Source of the DNA: CAYHVK01 sp964360255
GTDB lineage: Bacteria; Bdellovibrionota; Bdellovibrionia; Bdellovibrionales; UBA1609
Reading direction: 5' to 3'
DNA length: 64,000 nucleotides
Assembly (NCBI GenBank): GCA_964360255.1
Contig: CAYHVK010000007.1
Coordinates: 62,001 to 126,000 of the forward strand
Below the pieces are notes generated by a model. The model was not told the DNA's origin. It did not search any database and saw only the letters and a program-made list of their open reading frames with translations. This document shows positions 8,690 to 17,102 of this stretch, one piece after another (position 1 is the stretch's first letter; every line of letters begins with the position of its first letter). The position numbers and the translations under genes were made by a program.

Positions 8690-9965
8690 TGGATTTACTG
8701 TATTGCATAAAACTATAAGTGGCAATGGTCAGTGCTATCACCAATAGATAAGCGTGATTGGATTCTCGATCTACAAATACGGCTTCAGTTAAGCCACCAA
8801 CATGAAATACTGTTTGAGCTCCTATACTACCCAATGCTATAGCACGAGAAAAATGGTCTGTTCTTGAACTTTCAAACCAGAGTTTGAAAGCTAACCAATA
8901 CATACAAAGACTAAAATTTAAGAAAAATAAAAATCCAAAAATGCCAACACCAGTGAGGATTTGTAAAAAGTGATTGTGGGCGTGCACAACTCTCCACTCA
9001 TGACCAAAGAGCTTATGATTGTACTCTTGCATAAGACGACCATTTTGCTCGAAGCCCACTCCTAAAAGTGGATGATCTTTGAACATTGCCCAGTGATTTT
9101 GCCAAATCTGCAAGCGCTCAGAACTTGATTGATCAATAGTCACAATACCTGCAATGCGCTCGCGCGATGATGGTGACACCGCCATTAGAATGCCAAATAT
9201 GAAAACAATCCCAATAAGAGTTTTAACTGCCAACCGCCAGCTTAAGAGAGCGGACATCACTAACAGTGCTGCGATTAAGCCAATCCATAAGCCTCTTGTG
9301 AAAGTTAGAAAAAGACTGGTGAGCACAATTGGTACTGCGATTCGCAAAACCCACTCATTTTTAAACTTAATACCCTTCAGGTACCAAAACGCCACAAGCA
9401 CACAGAAAAGCATTCCGAAAATATATGAATAAGACATCGTGTTCGTGTAAAATGACTTTACCCGAAACAAAGCCACGCTTCGGTCAGAAAAGATTAGGTC
9501 GGTATATTGAGCCTTACGTAGAATATCGATGCCGGTAAAGAACTGCACTATTCCGTAGCTCGCTACCATAATCATAGCACTGAATAAAGTTTTCAAAAAA
9601 AGCGTGATCTTCTCAGTCGCATTCACTCTTAAGACCCAGAAGGCTATCAAAAGAGCATATAAGGTAAGAATCAAACGCGATGATCGAATGATCTCTCGAC
9701 GCTCGAAAATCGACAAATCTGGGATCAGGGCCGCACCCAGCACAATAAAGAAAATAAAGCCCCAAAGTAGAAAATCCCCCTGAAAGCGTAGAAACTTAAG
9801 ACTTTCTTTGCGGATCAGACGACTCACTACTACGAACACCGCCGTGAGGGTCAAAAGCGCCGCACCTAGCTCCATCCCCGCGATTGAACAGGTCAAAGCC
9901 ACCACGTAAAGGCACAAGACCATCCATACCCATTTTGCCAACTTGTGATTCTTAAGATTTTCCAT
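8670..9965 (-). CDS. O-antigen ligase/polymerase family membrane protein
   Basis: A protein of about 430 residues with some ten to twelve membrane segments and the large periplasmic loop of the Wzy_C/WaaL family; the segment VVHAHNHFLQILTGVGIFG carries the conserved His-rich motif just before a late membrane helix, and GVGFEQNGRLMQEY is also typical. Such proteins join O-antigen to lipid A core or polymerise repeat units on the periplasmic face. The open frame extends to 10325 but that part would overlap the pyrophosphatase gene on the other strand; ATG 9965 gives a normal N terminus just before the first membrane helix. Ligase and polymerase cannot be told apart by eye. Confidence 0.82.
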   Translation of the reverse strand: MENLKNHKLAKWVWMVLCLYVVALTCSIAGMELGAALLTLTAVFVVVSRLIRKESLKFLRFQGDFLLWGFIFFIVLGAALIPDLSIFERREIIRSSRLILTLYALLIAFWVLRVNATEKITLFLKTLFSAMIMVASYGIVQFFTGIDILRKAQYTDLIFSDRSVALFRVKSFYTNTMSYSYIFGMLFCVLVAFWYLKGIKFKNEWVLRIAVPIVLTSLFLTFTRGLWIGLIAALLVMSALLSWRLAVKTLIGIVFIFGILMAVSPSSRERIAGIVTIDQSSSERLQIWQNHWAMFKDHPLLGVGFEQNGRLMQEYNHKLFGHEWRVVHAHNHFLQILTGVGIFGFLFFLNFSLCMYWLAFKLWFESSRTDHFSRAIALGSIGAQTVFHVGGLTEAVFVDRESNHAYLLVIALTIATYSFMQYSKSNEFKHI

Positions 9966-10026
9966 GAAGTGGAATAGTAACGGAAATCTATTGAACTTCA
10001 ATGCAGTGCTTAAAAAGCTTAGGCCT

Positions 10027-10055
10027 TTGACACCCCGCTCGGGGTCTTCTAAAAA
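10027..10055 (+). promoter_or_regulatory. Putative sigma-70-type promoter of the pyrophosphatase gene, with palindrome in the spacer
   Basis: TTGACA at 10027-10032 is followed after exactly 17 bases by TAAAAA at 10050-10055 (four of six matches to TATAAT). The spacer contains the inverted repeat ACCCC-GCTC-GGGGT (10032-10045), which could be an operator. It lies about 50 bases upstream of the hppA start and just inside the space between the divergent ligase gene and hppA. The promoter is inferred from spacing alone. Confidence 0.4.
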
Positions 10056-10101
10056 AGCTGGGATAACAAAAACAAATAGACTCCATAAAAAGGACAACCA
10101 A

Positions 10102-12546
10102 ATGCAAATACGATTGCTATCATTTTTAGCGACCGCCTTGTTAGGCTCATCTGCTTGGGCAGGCGAAGCCGACTTAATTTTGCCGAATCTCGATGTCATG
10201 TTCAATGTACATGGCACTGAAATTTCGGGCGCTACCATTCTATGGGCTTCAATGTTCATAGCCGTTTTAGGCTGCTTATTCGGCCTCGTGGAATTTTTTA
10301 GAGTTAAAAAATTACCAGCGCACAAATCACTCTTAGAAATCTCTGAGTTGATTTATGAAACTTGCAAAACCTATATGGTGACGCAAGGTAAATTCCTAGT
10401 GGTACTTCAGCTCCTTATCGGCGCGTGTATCGTACTTTACTTCGGCTTCTTGCAAGGCAAAGACTTCGGAACTGTAGCCCTCATCTTGATGTGGTCAGTA
10501 ACGGGTATCTTGGGTTCATTCGGTGTGGCTTGGTTCGGTATCCGTATCAACAACTACGCAAATGCCCGCACAGCTTACGCGTGCCTCAGCAAAAAACCGT
10601 ACAATGTAATGGGAATTCCACTTCAATCAGGTATGTCGATTGGTGTTCTTCTTATCTGTATTGAACTCATCCTTATGATCATGATCTTGCTACTTGTACC
10701 AGCTGATAAAGCCGGCGCTTGCTTCATCGGTTTCGCGATCGGTGAATCACTGGGTGCTTCTGCACTTCGTATTTGCGGTGGTATCTTCACGAAAATCGCA
10801 GACATCGGTTCAGATTTGATGAAGATCGTTTTCAACATCAAAGAAGATGATGCTCGTAACCCGGGTGTTATCGCTGACTGCGTTGGTGACAATGCGGGTG
10901 ACTCTGTTGGCCCCACAGCTGACGGTTTTGAAACTTACGGCGTAACTGGTGTTGCTCTTATTAGCTTTATCTTACTTGCAGTTGGTATGACTCCAACAGC
11001 TGACGGCAATCTTGTTCTTGGCGAAAATGGCAGCTACCTACAGGCGCTATTCATCGTTTGGATCTTCGCAATGCGCGCTCTTATGATTTTGACTTCAGTA
11101 TTTTCATACTGGATCAACGGCGCGATCTCTCGCGCTCTCTATGCTGACAAAGACCACTTCGATTTTGAAGCTCCACTGACTTCACTTGTATGGATCACTT
11201 CAATCGTTTCAATCGTCGTCACTTACGCTGTAAGCTGGATGCTCATGGGTAACGCAGGCGACTTGTGGTGGAAACTTTCTACGATCATCAGCTGCGGTAC
11301 AATTGCTGCTGCGATCATCCCTGAAATGACAAAAATCTTCACTTCAGCAAAATCTAAACACGTTGCTGAAATCGTAGCGGCTTCACGCGAAGGCGGAGCC
11401 TCTCTAACAATTCTTTCTGGTCTCGTTGCAGGTAACTTCTCAGCGTTCTGGAAAGGTATGGCAATGGTTGGCCTTATGTTCATCGCTTACCTAACTGCTA
11501 ACACAGGCCTCGGCGAATTCATGGTTTACCCAGCGGTATTCGCATTCGGTTTAGTGGCGTTTGGTTTCTTGGGCATGGGCCCAGTAACAATCGCAGTGGA
11601 TAGCTATGGTCCGGTGACAGATAATGCTCAGTCAGTATTCGAGCTTTCACAGATCGAAGCCAACACAGCTGATCACGCAGAAATCGAGAAACAATTGGGT
11701 TTCAAACCTGATTTCCACCAAGGTAAATTGTATTTAGAAGAGAACGACTCTGCTGGTAACACGTTCAAAGCAACAGCTAAGCCTGTATTGATCGGTACTG
11801 CAGTTATCGGTGCTACAACAATGATCTTCTCGATCATCCTTTTGATGAAAATTAAACTCGATCTATTAGACCCACGCGTTCTTCTTGGCTTGATCACTGG
11901 CGGAGCGGTTATTTACTGGTTCACTGGCGCATCTATGCAAGCTGTTACAACTGGTGCTTATCGTGCAGTTGAATACATCAAAAAGAACATCCGCCTTGAT
12001 TCAACAGCTAAAGCTTCAGTTGAATCATCAAAAGAAGTTGTGAAAATCTGTACTCAGTACGCTCAGGCCGGAATGGTGAACATCTTCGGTGTGATCTTCT
12101 CTTTCACACTTGCGTTTGCATGTTTCGATGCGACTTACTTTGCAGCTTACTTGATCTCAATCGCAGCCTTCGGTCTCTTCCAAGCTATGTTTATGGCTAA
12201 CGCCGGTGGCGCTTGGGATAACGCGAAGAAAGTGGTTGAAGTTGATCTTCGCGAAAAAGGCACTGAGCTTCACGCAGCAACAGTTGTTGGTGATACTGTA
12301 GGTGATCCATTCAAAGATACTTCATCAGTGGCTTTGAACCCGATCATTAAGTTCACAACACTTTTCGGTCTATTAGCAGTTGAAATGGCTCACGAAGTTG
12401 GCCCAGTAGCGCAGTACTTCGGTATCGTGCTCTTCGTCATCGGCCTCTTCTTCGTATGGCGCTCTTTCTACGGCATGAGAATTACTACTCAGACTGTTAA
12501 AGAAGGCGCAGCCAACGCTAAGCGCGCAAGCACAGCGAAGGCTTAA
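10102..12546 (+). CDS. hppA: Membrane-bound proton-translocating pyrophosphatase, divergent form
   Basis: Couples hydrolysis of pyrophosphate to ion pumping across the inner membrane. About 814 residues with an apparent signal-peptide-like first helix (LLSFLATALLGSSAWA) and some 16 membrane segments. Catalytic signatures are present: EDDARNPGVIADCVGDNAGD, with acidic residues at 259, 263 and 267, and near the C terminus GDTVGDPFKDTSSVALNP. Compared with the usual DNVGDNVGD, the second residue is Cys instead of Asn. Lys556 in GNTFKA is the residue that in this family marks potassium-independent proton pumps. ATG 10102 follows AAAAGGA; the frame open to 9964 has no such signal. Spacing to the downstream terminator suggests a single-gene mRNA. 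Confidence 0.93.
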   Translation: MQIRLLSFLATALLGSSAWAGEADLILPNLDVMFNVHGTEISGATILWASMFIAVLGCLFGLVEFFRVKKLPAHKSLLEISELIYETCKTYMVTQGKFLVVLQLLIGACIVLYFGFLQGKDFGTVALILMWSVTGILGSFGVAWFGIRINNYANARTAYACLSKKPYNVMGIPLQSGMSIGVLLICIELILMIMILLLVPADKAGACFIGFAIGESLGASALRICGGIFTKIADIGSDLMKIVFNIKEDDARNPGVIADCVGDNAGDSVGPTADGFETYGVTGVALISFILLAVGMTPTADGNLVLGENGSYLQALFIVWIFAMRALMILTSVFSYWINGAISRALYADKDHFDFEAPLTSLVWITSIVSIVVTYAVSWMLMGNAGDLWWKLSTIISCGTIAAAIIPEMTKIFTSAKSKHVAEIVAASREGGASLTILSGLVAGNFSAFWKGMAMVGLMFIAYLTANTGLGEFMVYPAVFAFGLVAFGFLGMGPVTIAVDSYGPVTDNAQSVFELSQIEANTADHAEIEKQLGFKPDFHQGKLYLEENDSAGNTFKATAKPVLIGTAVIGATTMIFSIILLMKIKLDLLDPRVLLGLITGGAVIYWFTGASMQAVTTGAYRAVEYIKKNIRLDSTAKASVESSKEVVKICTQYAQAGMVNIFGVIFSFTLAFACFDATYFAAYLISIAAFGLFQAMFMANAGGAWDNAKKVVEVDLREKGTELHAATVVGDTVGDPFKDTSSVALNPIIKFTTLFGLLAVEMAHEVGPVAQYFGIVLFVIGLFFVWRSFYGMRITTQTVKEGAANAKRASTAKA

Positions 12547-12567
12547 GGTACGGGATACCTTATAACG

Positions 12568-12590
12568 CGTCCGTGAGAATTTCACGGACG
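12568..12590 (+). terminator. Hairpin downstream of hppA
   Basis: CGTCCGTGA and TCACGGACG form a perfect 9-bp stem with a 5-base loop, 22 bases after the hppA stop. It lacks a T tract of its own and precedes a true terminator by 11 bases, so it may protect the 3' end of the mRNA or assist termination. Confidence 0.5.
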
Positions 12591-12601
12591 GACACTTTAA
12601 G

Positions 12602-12627
12602 ACCCAGGAGAAATCCTGGGTTTTTTG
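12602..12627 (+). terminator. Rho-independent terminator of hppA
   Basis: ACCCAGGA-GAAA-TCCTGGGT is a perfect 8-bp stem with a GAAA tetraloop, followed at once by a run of T. This is a textbook intrinsic terminator and separates hppA from the downstream methyltransferase gene. Confidence 0.9.
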
Positions 12628-12706
12628 TTTCTGGCTATTATCTTTTCTAGTCATAGCTAACTAAATATATTTGACACAATTAGCTGCGATTTGGAAACTC
12701 AAGCCA

Positions 12707-13393
12707 ATGGAATGGTCTGAAGTTAAAATACGAGAACCTTTATATCTTAATATTGGCGGCTATATGGATTGTGATCCAAGCCCCAATTATCTCAATTATA
12801 TATCTGTCGACATGAGTGGTACGGCCACCACATCTGTTAAACATAATCTCACAGAACCTATTCCTTTAGATGATAACTCGGTCGACCGTATTTTGACCGA
12901 GCACTTCCTTGAACATACGACTCCTCAAGACATGACTAAAATATTTAATGAATTTTACCGTATTTTAAAGCCCGGCGGAATAGTACGTGCGGCTGTACCT
13001 GATTATAATCATCCACGAGATATGCCATTCTTAAAGATGGGAAATGATCCTCGCCACACCGATCACTTTACATTAACCACTTATTCAAAAATCAAAGAGA
13101 TAGTAGCTCAGTCAAAATTTAAAACAGCAAAGTTTTATCACTATTGGGATGAGTCTCGCCAGTTTCACTGTCAGCCTATTGATTACTCTATTGGCCATAT
13201 AAAACGCACACCGGATAATGATCCTCGCTGTAAAATGCCTGCGAGTTTTTTAAAAAGATGTGAAATTTATATATCGAACTTTTTCTACAAACTAAAGATG
13301 GGCTCAAAGCTTCAAGCCAACGATCTCCTTTTTCGTCGCGGCAGTAAATATGCCGTCACATCTTTAGTTTTTGATCTTAAAAAAGAAGCCTAA
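12707..13393 (+). CDS. Putative SAM-dependent methyltransferase
   Basis: The protein begins with EPLYLNIGGYMDCDPSPNYL, the form of motif I seen in predicted methyltransferases from polysaccharide clusters, followed by VDRILTEHFLEHTTPQD and FYRILKPGGIVRAAVPDY, which are the usual motif II and III regions of Methyltransf_11 proteins. Length about 228 residues. The start is uncertain: a TTG at 12671 is in frame, but I prefer ATG 12707 because no Shine-Dalgarno sequence precedes the TTG. It stands alone between the hppA terminator and the sigma-54 promoter. Substrate unknown; a surface polysaccharide role is only suggested by the proximity of the rml and ligase genes. Confidence 0.72.
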   Translation: MEWSEVKIREPLYLNIGGYMDCDPSPNYLNYISVDMSGTATTSVKHNLTEPIPLDDNSVDRILTEHFLEHTTPQDMTKIFNEFYRILKPGGIVRAAVPDYNHPRDMPFLKMGNDPRHTDHFTLTTYSKIKEIVAQSKFKTAKFYHYWDESRQFHCQPIDYSIGHIKRTPDNDPRCKMPASFLKRCEIYISNFFYKLKMGSKLQANDLLFRRGSKYAVTSLVFDLKKEA

Positions 13394-13419
13394 TATTTTA
13401 GACCGGTCCCATTTCGCCC

Positions 13420-13434
13420 TGGCACTCCTTTTGC
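13420..13434 (+). promoter_or_regulatory. Sigma-54 (RpoN) -24/-12 promoter
   Basis: TGGCAC at 13420-13425 and TTGC at 13431-13434 are separated by 5 bases, so that the invariant GG and GC are exactly 10 bases apart, as required for sigma-54 promoters. Transcription would begin about 13446, giving a 5' leader of some 55 bases with the small hairpin GTGGT-AAA-ACCAC at 13444-13456 and the strong ribosome site AAAAAGGGG before the ATG at 13502. Activation by an enhancer-binding protein encoded elsewhere would be needed. Confidence 0.7.
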
Positions 13435-13501
13435 CTTTCATAGGTGGTAAAACCACAGAAGTGGTCAAAATGACTCTGATCTGATTTAAAAAGGGGTAAA
13501 T

Positions 13502-14104
13502 ATGAATCTCGCTCGACAAATTCTGGCTATGTTTCTTTTCAGCGCTGCAGCTTTTGCTGGAGCATTAAGCCAACAAGCCACCGAGTTATCAACTCTCCTC
13601 AACCGAAATGAAACGCGCTTGAGCACCGATCAAGCTCAGGATATTCGCCGCTACCTCGATCTCGCCATTGAAATTGCTGAGAAGCCGGGCTCATCAAGTC
13701 CATCTGCTTGCTATAATAAAGCACCGAGCTGGTTGAGTAACGATCAGAAAATTCGTCTTTGCCAAGGTAGTACCGAAGCCGCAGTTGAGTGCTTTAATGC
13801 GGCCCCAAGCTGGCTTAGTGGCGATCAGAAAATTGATCTTTGCACAGATGGCGGAACAGAGCGCACGGCAAAGTGCTTTAACTCGGCCCCAAGTTGGCTG
13901 AGCGGTGATCAGAAAATTGATCTTTGTAAAAGTGGTGGAACAGAAGAGGCGGCCGAATGTTTTAACGCCGCTCCCAGCTGGCTCAGTGCCGAGCAAAAAC
14001 TTCGGCTCTGTTCAGATCAAGGCACTACCGCCCGTGTGAAGTGCTTTAACGATGCCCCATCTTGGATGGGCGTTGAAGACAAACTGAAGCTCTGTAATCG
14101 ATAA
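13502..14104 (+). CDS. Secreted cysteine-repeat protein
   Basis: I do not recognise a named family. Residues 1-19 form a signal peptide ending near AAAFAG. A short helical part follows, then from Cys70 to the C terminus there are five copies of a 27-28 residue unit at 70, 97, 125, 153 and 181, each beginning CFN-x-APSWL and containing DQK(I/L)-x-LC; the last copy is incomplete. Each unit has two Cys about 17 residues apart, so disulphide bonding in the periplasm or outside is likely. The gene follows a near-perfect sigma-54 promoter and a strong Shine-Dalgarno sequence, so it is probably induced under specific conditions. The repeat may form small helical hairpins; function unknown. Confidence 0.85.
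   Translation: MNLARQILAMFLFSAAAFAGALSQQATELSTLLNRNETRLSTDQAQDIRRYLDLAIEIAEKPGSSSPSACYNKAPSWLSNDQKIRLCQGSTEAAVECFNAAPSWLSGDQKIDLCTDGGTERTAKCFNSAPSWLSGDQKIDLCKSGGTEEAAECFNAAPSWLSAEQKLRLCSDQGTTARVKCFNDAPSWMGVEDKLKLCNR
13709..14101 (+). repeat. In-frame tandem repeat, about 84 bases per unit, five units
   Basis: Units of 81-84 bases start at 13709, 13790, 13874, 13958 and 14042 and encode the Cys-repeat. Units 2 and 3 are the closest to each other in DNA sequence (AGTTGGCTGAGCGG-like cores with GATCAGAAAATTGA shared), which points to recent duplication inside the gene. Confidence 0.85.
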
Positions 14105-14160
14105 GCGCACCTCAGTCTCGCCATCTTGAAGAAGAGCACACAAAGAGCTAAGCTCAATTG

Positions 14161-14778
14161 ATGAGTAAAAAGTCACTTTACATCTTCAGGCATGGCGAGA
14201 CTGATTGGAATAAAGCCAAACGCTTTCAAGGTCATAGTGATATTGACCTGAATGCCCTTGGCCGTGAGCAGGCGGCTAATCTGCAATCGGTTTTAGCGCA
14301 AGTTCATCCGCAAGTGATTTTATCTTCAGATCTCAGCCGCGCTCACAATACGGCGAAGATTGCGGCCATTAAACTTCTGGCAGTTCAACCGAAAATCGAA
14401 ATTATTACGACTCCACTATTAAGAGAGGCTCATCTTGGAGACGTTGAAGGCCTCGAGCGCGATGTGATTATCGAGCGTTATGGCGAAGAGTTTATCGAGC
14501 GCTGGTTTGACCCAAAACACGTGGATTTTGCTTTTCCCAATGGCGAGACGAAAATGGCGCACCTTGAGCGTCTTATAAAAACCATTAATGATCTGCTTCA
14601 GTCCCACTCGCACCTTGATCGCTTCGCGATTTCAACTCATGGCGGGTCTGTGCACCGCTTTATTCATCACTGCGAGAATCCGCCGCAAGAGCGCATTTTT
14701 GTGACGAACGGTTCGCTCCATCATATTGAGATCGAGCTCTCTACTAAGAAGTGGTTTTATCGCGGGCAAATATCTTAA
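14161..14778 (+). CDS. Histidine phosphatase family protein (phosphoglycerate mutase-like)
   Basis: The family motif FRHGETDWN lies at residues 9-17, with the catalytic His11 and Arg10; a second His is found in ISTHGGSVHRF. LLREAHLGDVEGL gives the usual acidic region. Members remove phosphate from small molecules or proteins; the substrate cannot be assigned. About 205 residues, normal for the GpmB/CobC group. ATG 14161 is preferred over the TTG directly before it. A single gene located between the cysteine-repeat gene and the convergent DUF1761 gene. Confidence 0.85.
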   Translation: MSKKSLYIFRHGETDWNKAKRFQGHSDIDLNALGREQAANLQSVLAQVHPQVILSSDLSRAHNTAKIAAIKLLAVQPKIEIITTPLLREAHLGDVEGLERDVIIERYGEEFIERWFDPKHVDFAFPNGETKMAHLERLIKTINDLLQSHSHLDRFAISTHGGSVHRFIHHCENPPQERIFVTNGSLHHIEIELSTKKWFYRGQIS

Positions 14779-14819
14779 AGTGTCCGGAACTTACGAACGG
14801 GAACCAGGTACCCTCTACC

Positions 14820-15248
14820 CTAAGCGCCTTCGATTTCGGCTTCGGGGTCACGCTCGGCACGAAAGGTGGCGAGGATAATACCCGCCAAACCTGAGGCTAC
14901 GATGTCATGACCGGCGTCGATCAGGGTCATAACAGAATCAATGTTCATAAACATATAGTGCATAGAAATATTGGGAGCTAAAAAACCCACACCCACCATA
15001 AGGCCCAGAGTGAGGCCGCGCTGCCAATCTTCGATCACGGCAATTTGAAACATCCAAGATAAGAGATAACAAAACGAAATTGAGCAAAAAATCGCGGCCA
15101 CGAACGGTAAATTACCGGCATTGCGAGCAATAGGCTGTACCATTCCGTTCATCCACAGCTTTCCGAAGAAACTGGGGTGGTACCAGATAAACCCTAAGAT
15201 TTGTTGAACAATAACGGCCGTCAAAACAGCCTTGTGATTGAGCTTCAT
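14820..15248 (-). CDS. DUF1761-like small membrane protein
   Basis: Four predicted membrane helices in 142 residues, beginning with VLTAVIVQQILGFIWYHPSFFGKLWM, a start that is typical of the DUF1761 family (the WYxP...F..W pattern after the first helix). The C-terminal tail is acidic. Function of the family is unknown. Its ATG at 15248 overlaps the first possible ATG of the divergent antiporter gene, so the two genes share essentially no intergenic space. Confidence 0.65.
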   Translation of the reverse strand: MKLNHKAVLTAVIVQQILGFIWYHPSFFGKLWMNGMVQPIARNAGNLPFVAAIFCSISFCYLLSWMFQIAVIEDWQRGLTLGLMVGVGFLAPNISMHYMFMNIDSVMTLIDAGHDIVASGLAGIILATFRAERDPEAEIEGA

Positions 15249-15273
15249 GCGGACTCAAGCTACATTTTTAGAA

Positions 15274-17061
15274 ATGGAAGTACAACAGCAGTTTTTCGAG
15301 CAACTTTTGATTTATCTTGGCATTTCACTTCTCTTGGTGCCCATAGCGCTAAGATTAAAATTAGGCTCAATTATTGGCTACTTAATGGCCGGTGTATTGA
15401 TCGGGCCGAGCGCCCTCAAACTTGTAAAAGATTCTCAAGCCGTGTTTCATTTCGCTGAATTTGGCGTTGTTATACTTCTATTTTTAATCGGCCTCGAGCT
15501 TCAACCTAAAAAACTTTGGTCCATGCGCGGACCCGTTTTAAAACTCGGTCTCTCACAAGTTTTAATCGGTACACTTTTATTAGGCATCGCTTCACCGCTA
15601 TTATCGGGGCAAAGTTTCTCATTCAATCAAAGCTTAGTGGTCGGATTTGCTTTAATTATGTCATCAACCGCCTTTGCCCTTCAGCTTATGAAAGATTTTT
15701 CTGAAAACGGCACCGAACAAGGCCGCTCGGCTTTTTCTGTTTTATTATTTCAAGATATTTCGGTCATCCCGGCCCTCGCCCTATTACCCATATTATTTTT
15801 AAGCACTGGTGAGGGTGCTATTATAAATCCGACAAAAATTGTAGGCAGTCTTTTGGCCATTGGCGGAATCATTTTCGCCGGTCGCTACGTTGTTCGTTAT
15901 GTTTTTAGAATTGTGGCGGCGACTCATGTCCGCGAACTCTTCACCGGCCTCGCCCTCTTTGTTGTGATCGGCACCGCTTCGATTATGCATCTTGTAGGTC
16001 TCTCTATGGCCCTCGGTACTTTTATCGCCGGCGTTCTTTTGGCCGAGAGCGAATACCGTCACGAAATCGAAGCGGATTTAGAGCCTTTCAAGGGCTTACT
16101 CCTCGGTTTATTTTTTATCTCGGTAGGAATGTCGCTTAATTTAAGTTTAATTTTTGAAACTCCAGGTCAAATTGCAATTTTAGTCATAGGACTTATTTCT
16201 TTGAAGTTCAGCCTTCACTACGCGATTGCCCGCGCCAATAATATTTCTCATATGCCGGCTCTTAAGTTTTCACTCCTTCTCGCTCAAGGTGGAGAATTTG
16301 CTTTTGTTCTTTTCGGAGTGGCCACATCACAGAACATTCTCTCTCAAGAACAGGTAGCTCCGCTATCGGTTGCGGTCACTTTGAGTATGGGGCTCAGTCC
16401 ACTGCTATATGCGCAGCTCACGAATTGGCTGGCTCGTAAATCTGTCGTAACTGCAGAAGAGAAAAAATATGACAGTATTTCTGATCAACACCCTATCATC
16501 ATTGTAGGTTTTGGCCGTTTTGGTCAGGTCGTGGCACGCGTATTGAGAATGAAGGGCTTGCAATTTACCGCGCTCGAAAACGACTCTGAAAACGTAGAGG
16601 GTGTGCGTAGATTTGGTAATAAAATTTTCTACGGAGACGCCTCTCGCCTCGATTTATTAGAAGCTGCGGGTGCTGGCAAAGCACGGCTTCTTGTTCTTGC
16701 TATTAATAATATTGAGAGTTCACTTAAAGTGGCCCAGGTCGTACGCCAGCACTACCCTAATCTTCATATCTTAGCGCGGGCCCGCAACCGGCAGCATGTT
16801 TTTGAACTGCGTGATCTTGGTGTGCAAGAAACGGTACGGGATACCCTGCACTCAAGTCTCTTTGCTGCCAAGTCTACACTTATGCGCCTCGGAGATTCTG
16901 AACTTTCGGCTGATATAGCCTTAAACTTTTTTAAGGATAACGATGAACAGCTGCTTAACGAGCAATATAAGAATCATAAATCAGAGGAGCATATGATCGC
17001 AGCATCAAAACTAGCCTCTACCCAACTCATTGAAGCCTTTGCGCGTGATCAGAAAGAGTGA
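15274..17061 (+). CDS. KefB/CPA2-type cation/proton antiporter with TrkA-N (RCK) domain
   Basis: An N-terminal half of about 12 membrane segments with the CPA2 patterns LGSIIGYLMAGVLIGPSAL and MSSTAFALQLMKDF, and a C-terminal cytoplasmic nucleotide-binding domain from about residue 410 (PIIIVGFGRFGQVVARVL, then FYGDASRLDLLEAAGA). Such proteins exchange potassium or sodium for protons and are gated by NAD(H) or glutathione adducts. Whether it uses glutathione is open, but a gshA gene is present at 55.7 kb. Starts at 15247 and 15274 are both possible; 15274 is closer to the first helix. Its promoter must lie inside the divergent DUF1761 gene. Confidence 0.88.
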   Translation: MEVQQQFFEQLLIYLGISLLLVPIALRLKLGSIIGYLMAGVLIGPSALKLVKDSQAVFHFAEFGVVILLFLIGLELQPKKLWSMRGPVLKLGLSQVLIGTLLLGIASPLLSGQSFSFNQSLVVGFALIMSSTAFALQLMKDFSENGTEQGRSAFSVLLFQDISVIPALALLPILFLSTGEGAIINPTKIVGSLLAIGGIIFAGRYVVRYVFRIVAATHVRELFTGLALFVVIGTASIMHLVGLSMALGTFIAGVLLAESEYRHEIEADLEPFKGLLLGLFFISVGMSLNLSLIFETPGQIAILVIGLISLKFSLHYAIARANNISHMPALKFSLLLAQGGEFAFVLFGVATSQNILSQEQVAPLSVAVTLSMGLSPLLYAQLTNWLARKSVVTAEEKKYDSISDQHPIIIVGFGRFGQVVARVLRMKGLQFTALENDSENVEGVRRFGNKIFYGDASRLDLLEAAGAGKARLLVLAINNIESSLKVAQVVRQHYPNLHILARARNRQHVFELRDLGVQETVRDTLHSSLFAAKSTLMRLGDSELSADIALNFFKDNDEQLLNEQYKNHKSEEHMIAASKLASTQLIEAFARDQKE

Positions 17062-17102
17062 TAACTTTTAGCTAACACATACTCAAGTTCAGCAGAGGTT
17101 TT

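Noticed and set aside
9964..10101. Upstream extension of the pyrophosphatase frame to 9964
   Set aside because: The added 46 residues are basic with no membrane character, cover the promoter, and no ribosome site is present; ATG 10102 has AAAAGGA.
9966..10325. N-terminal extension of the O-antigen ligase on the minus strand
   Set aside because: The extra part overlaps the hppA coding start and lies before the first normal membrane helix; it is the antisense shadow of hppA and its leader.
13709..14101. Regular repeats at about 84 bases as a CRISPR array
   Set aside because: The repeat is continuous in frame, has no unique spacers and encodes a clear protein repeat.
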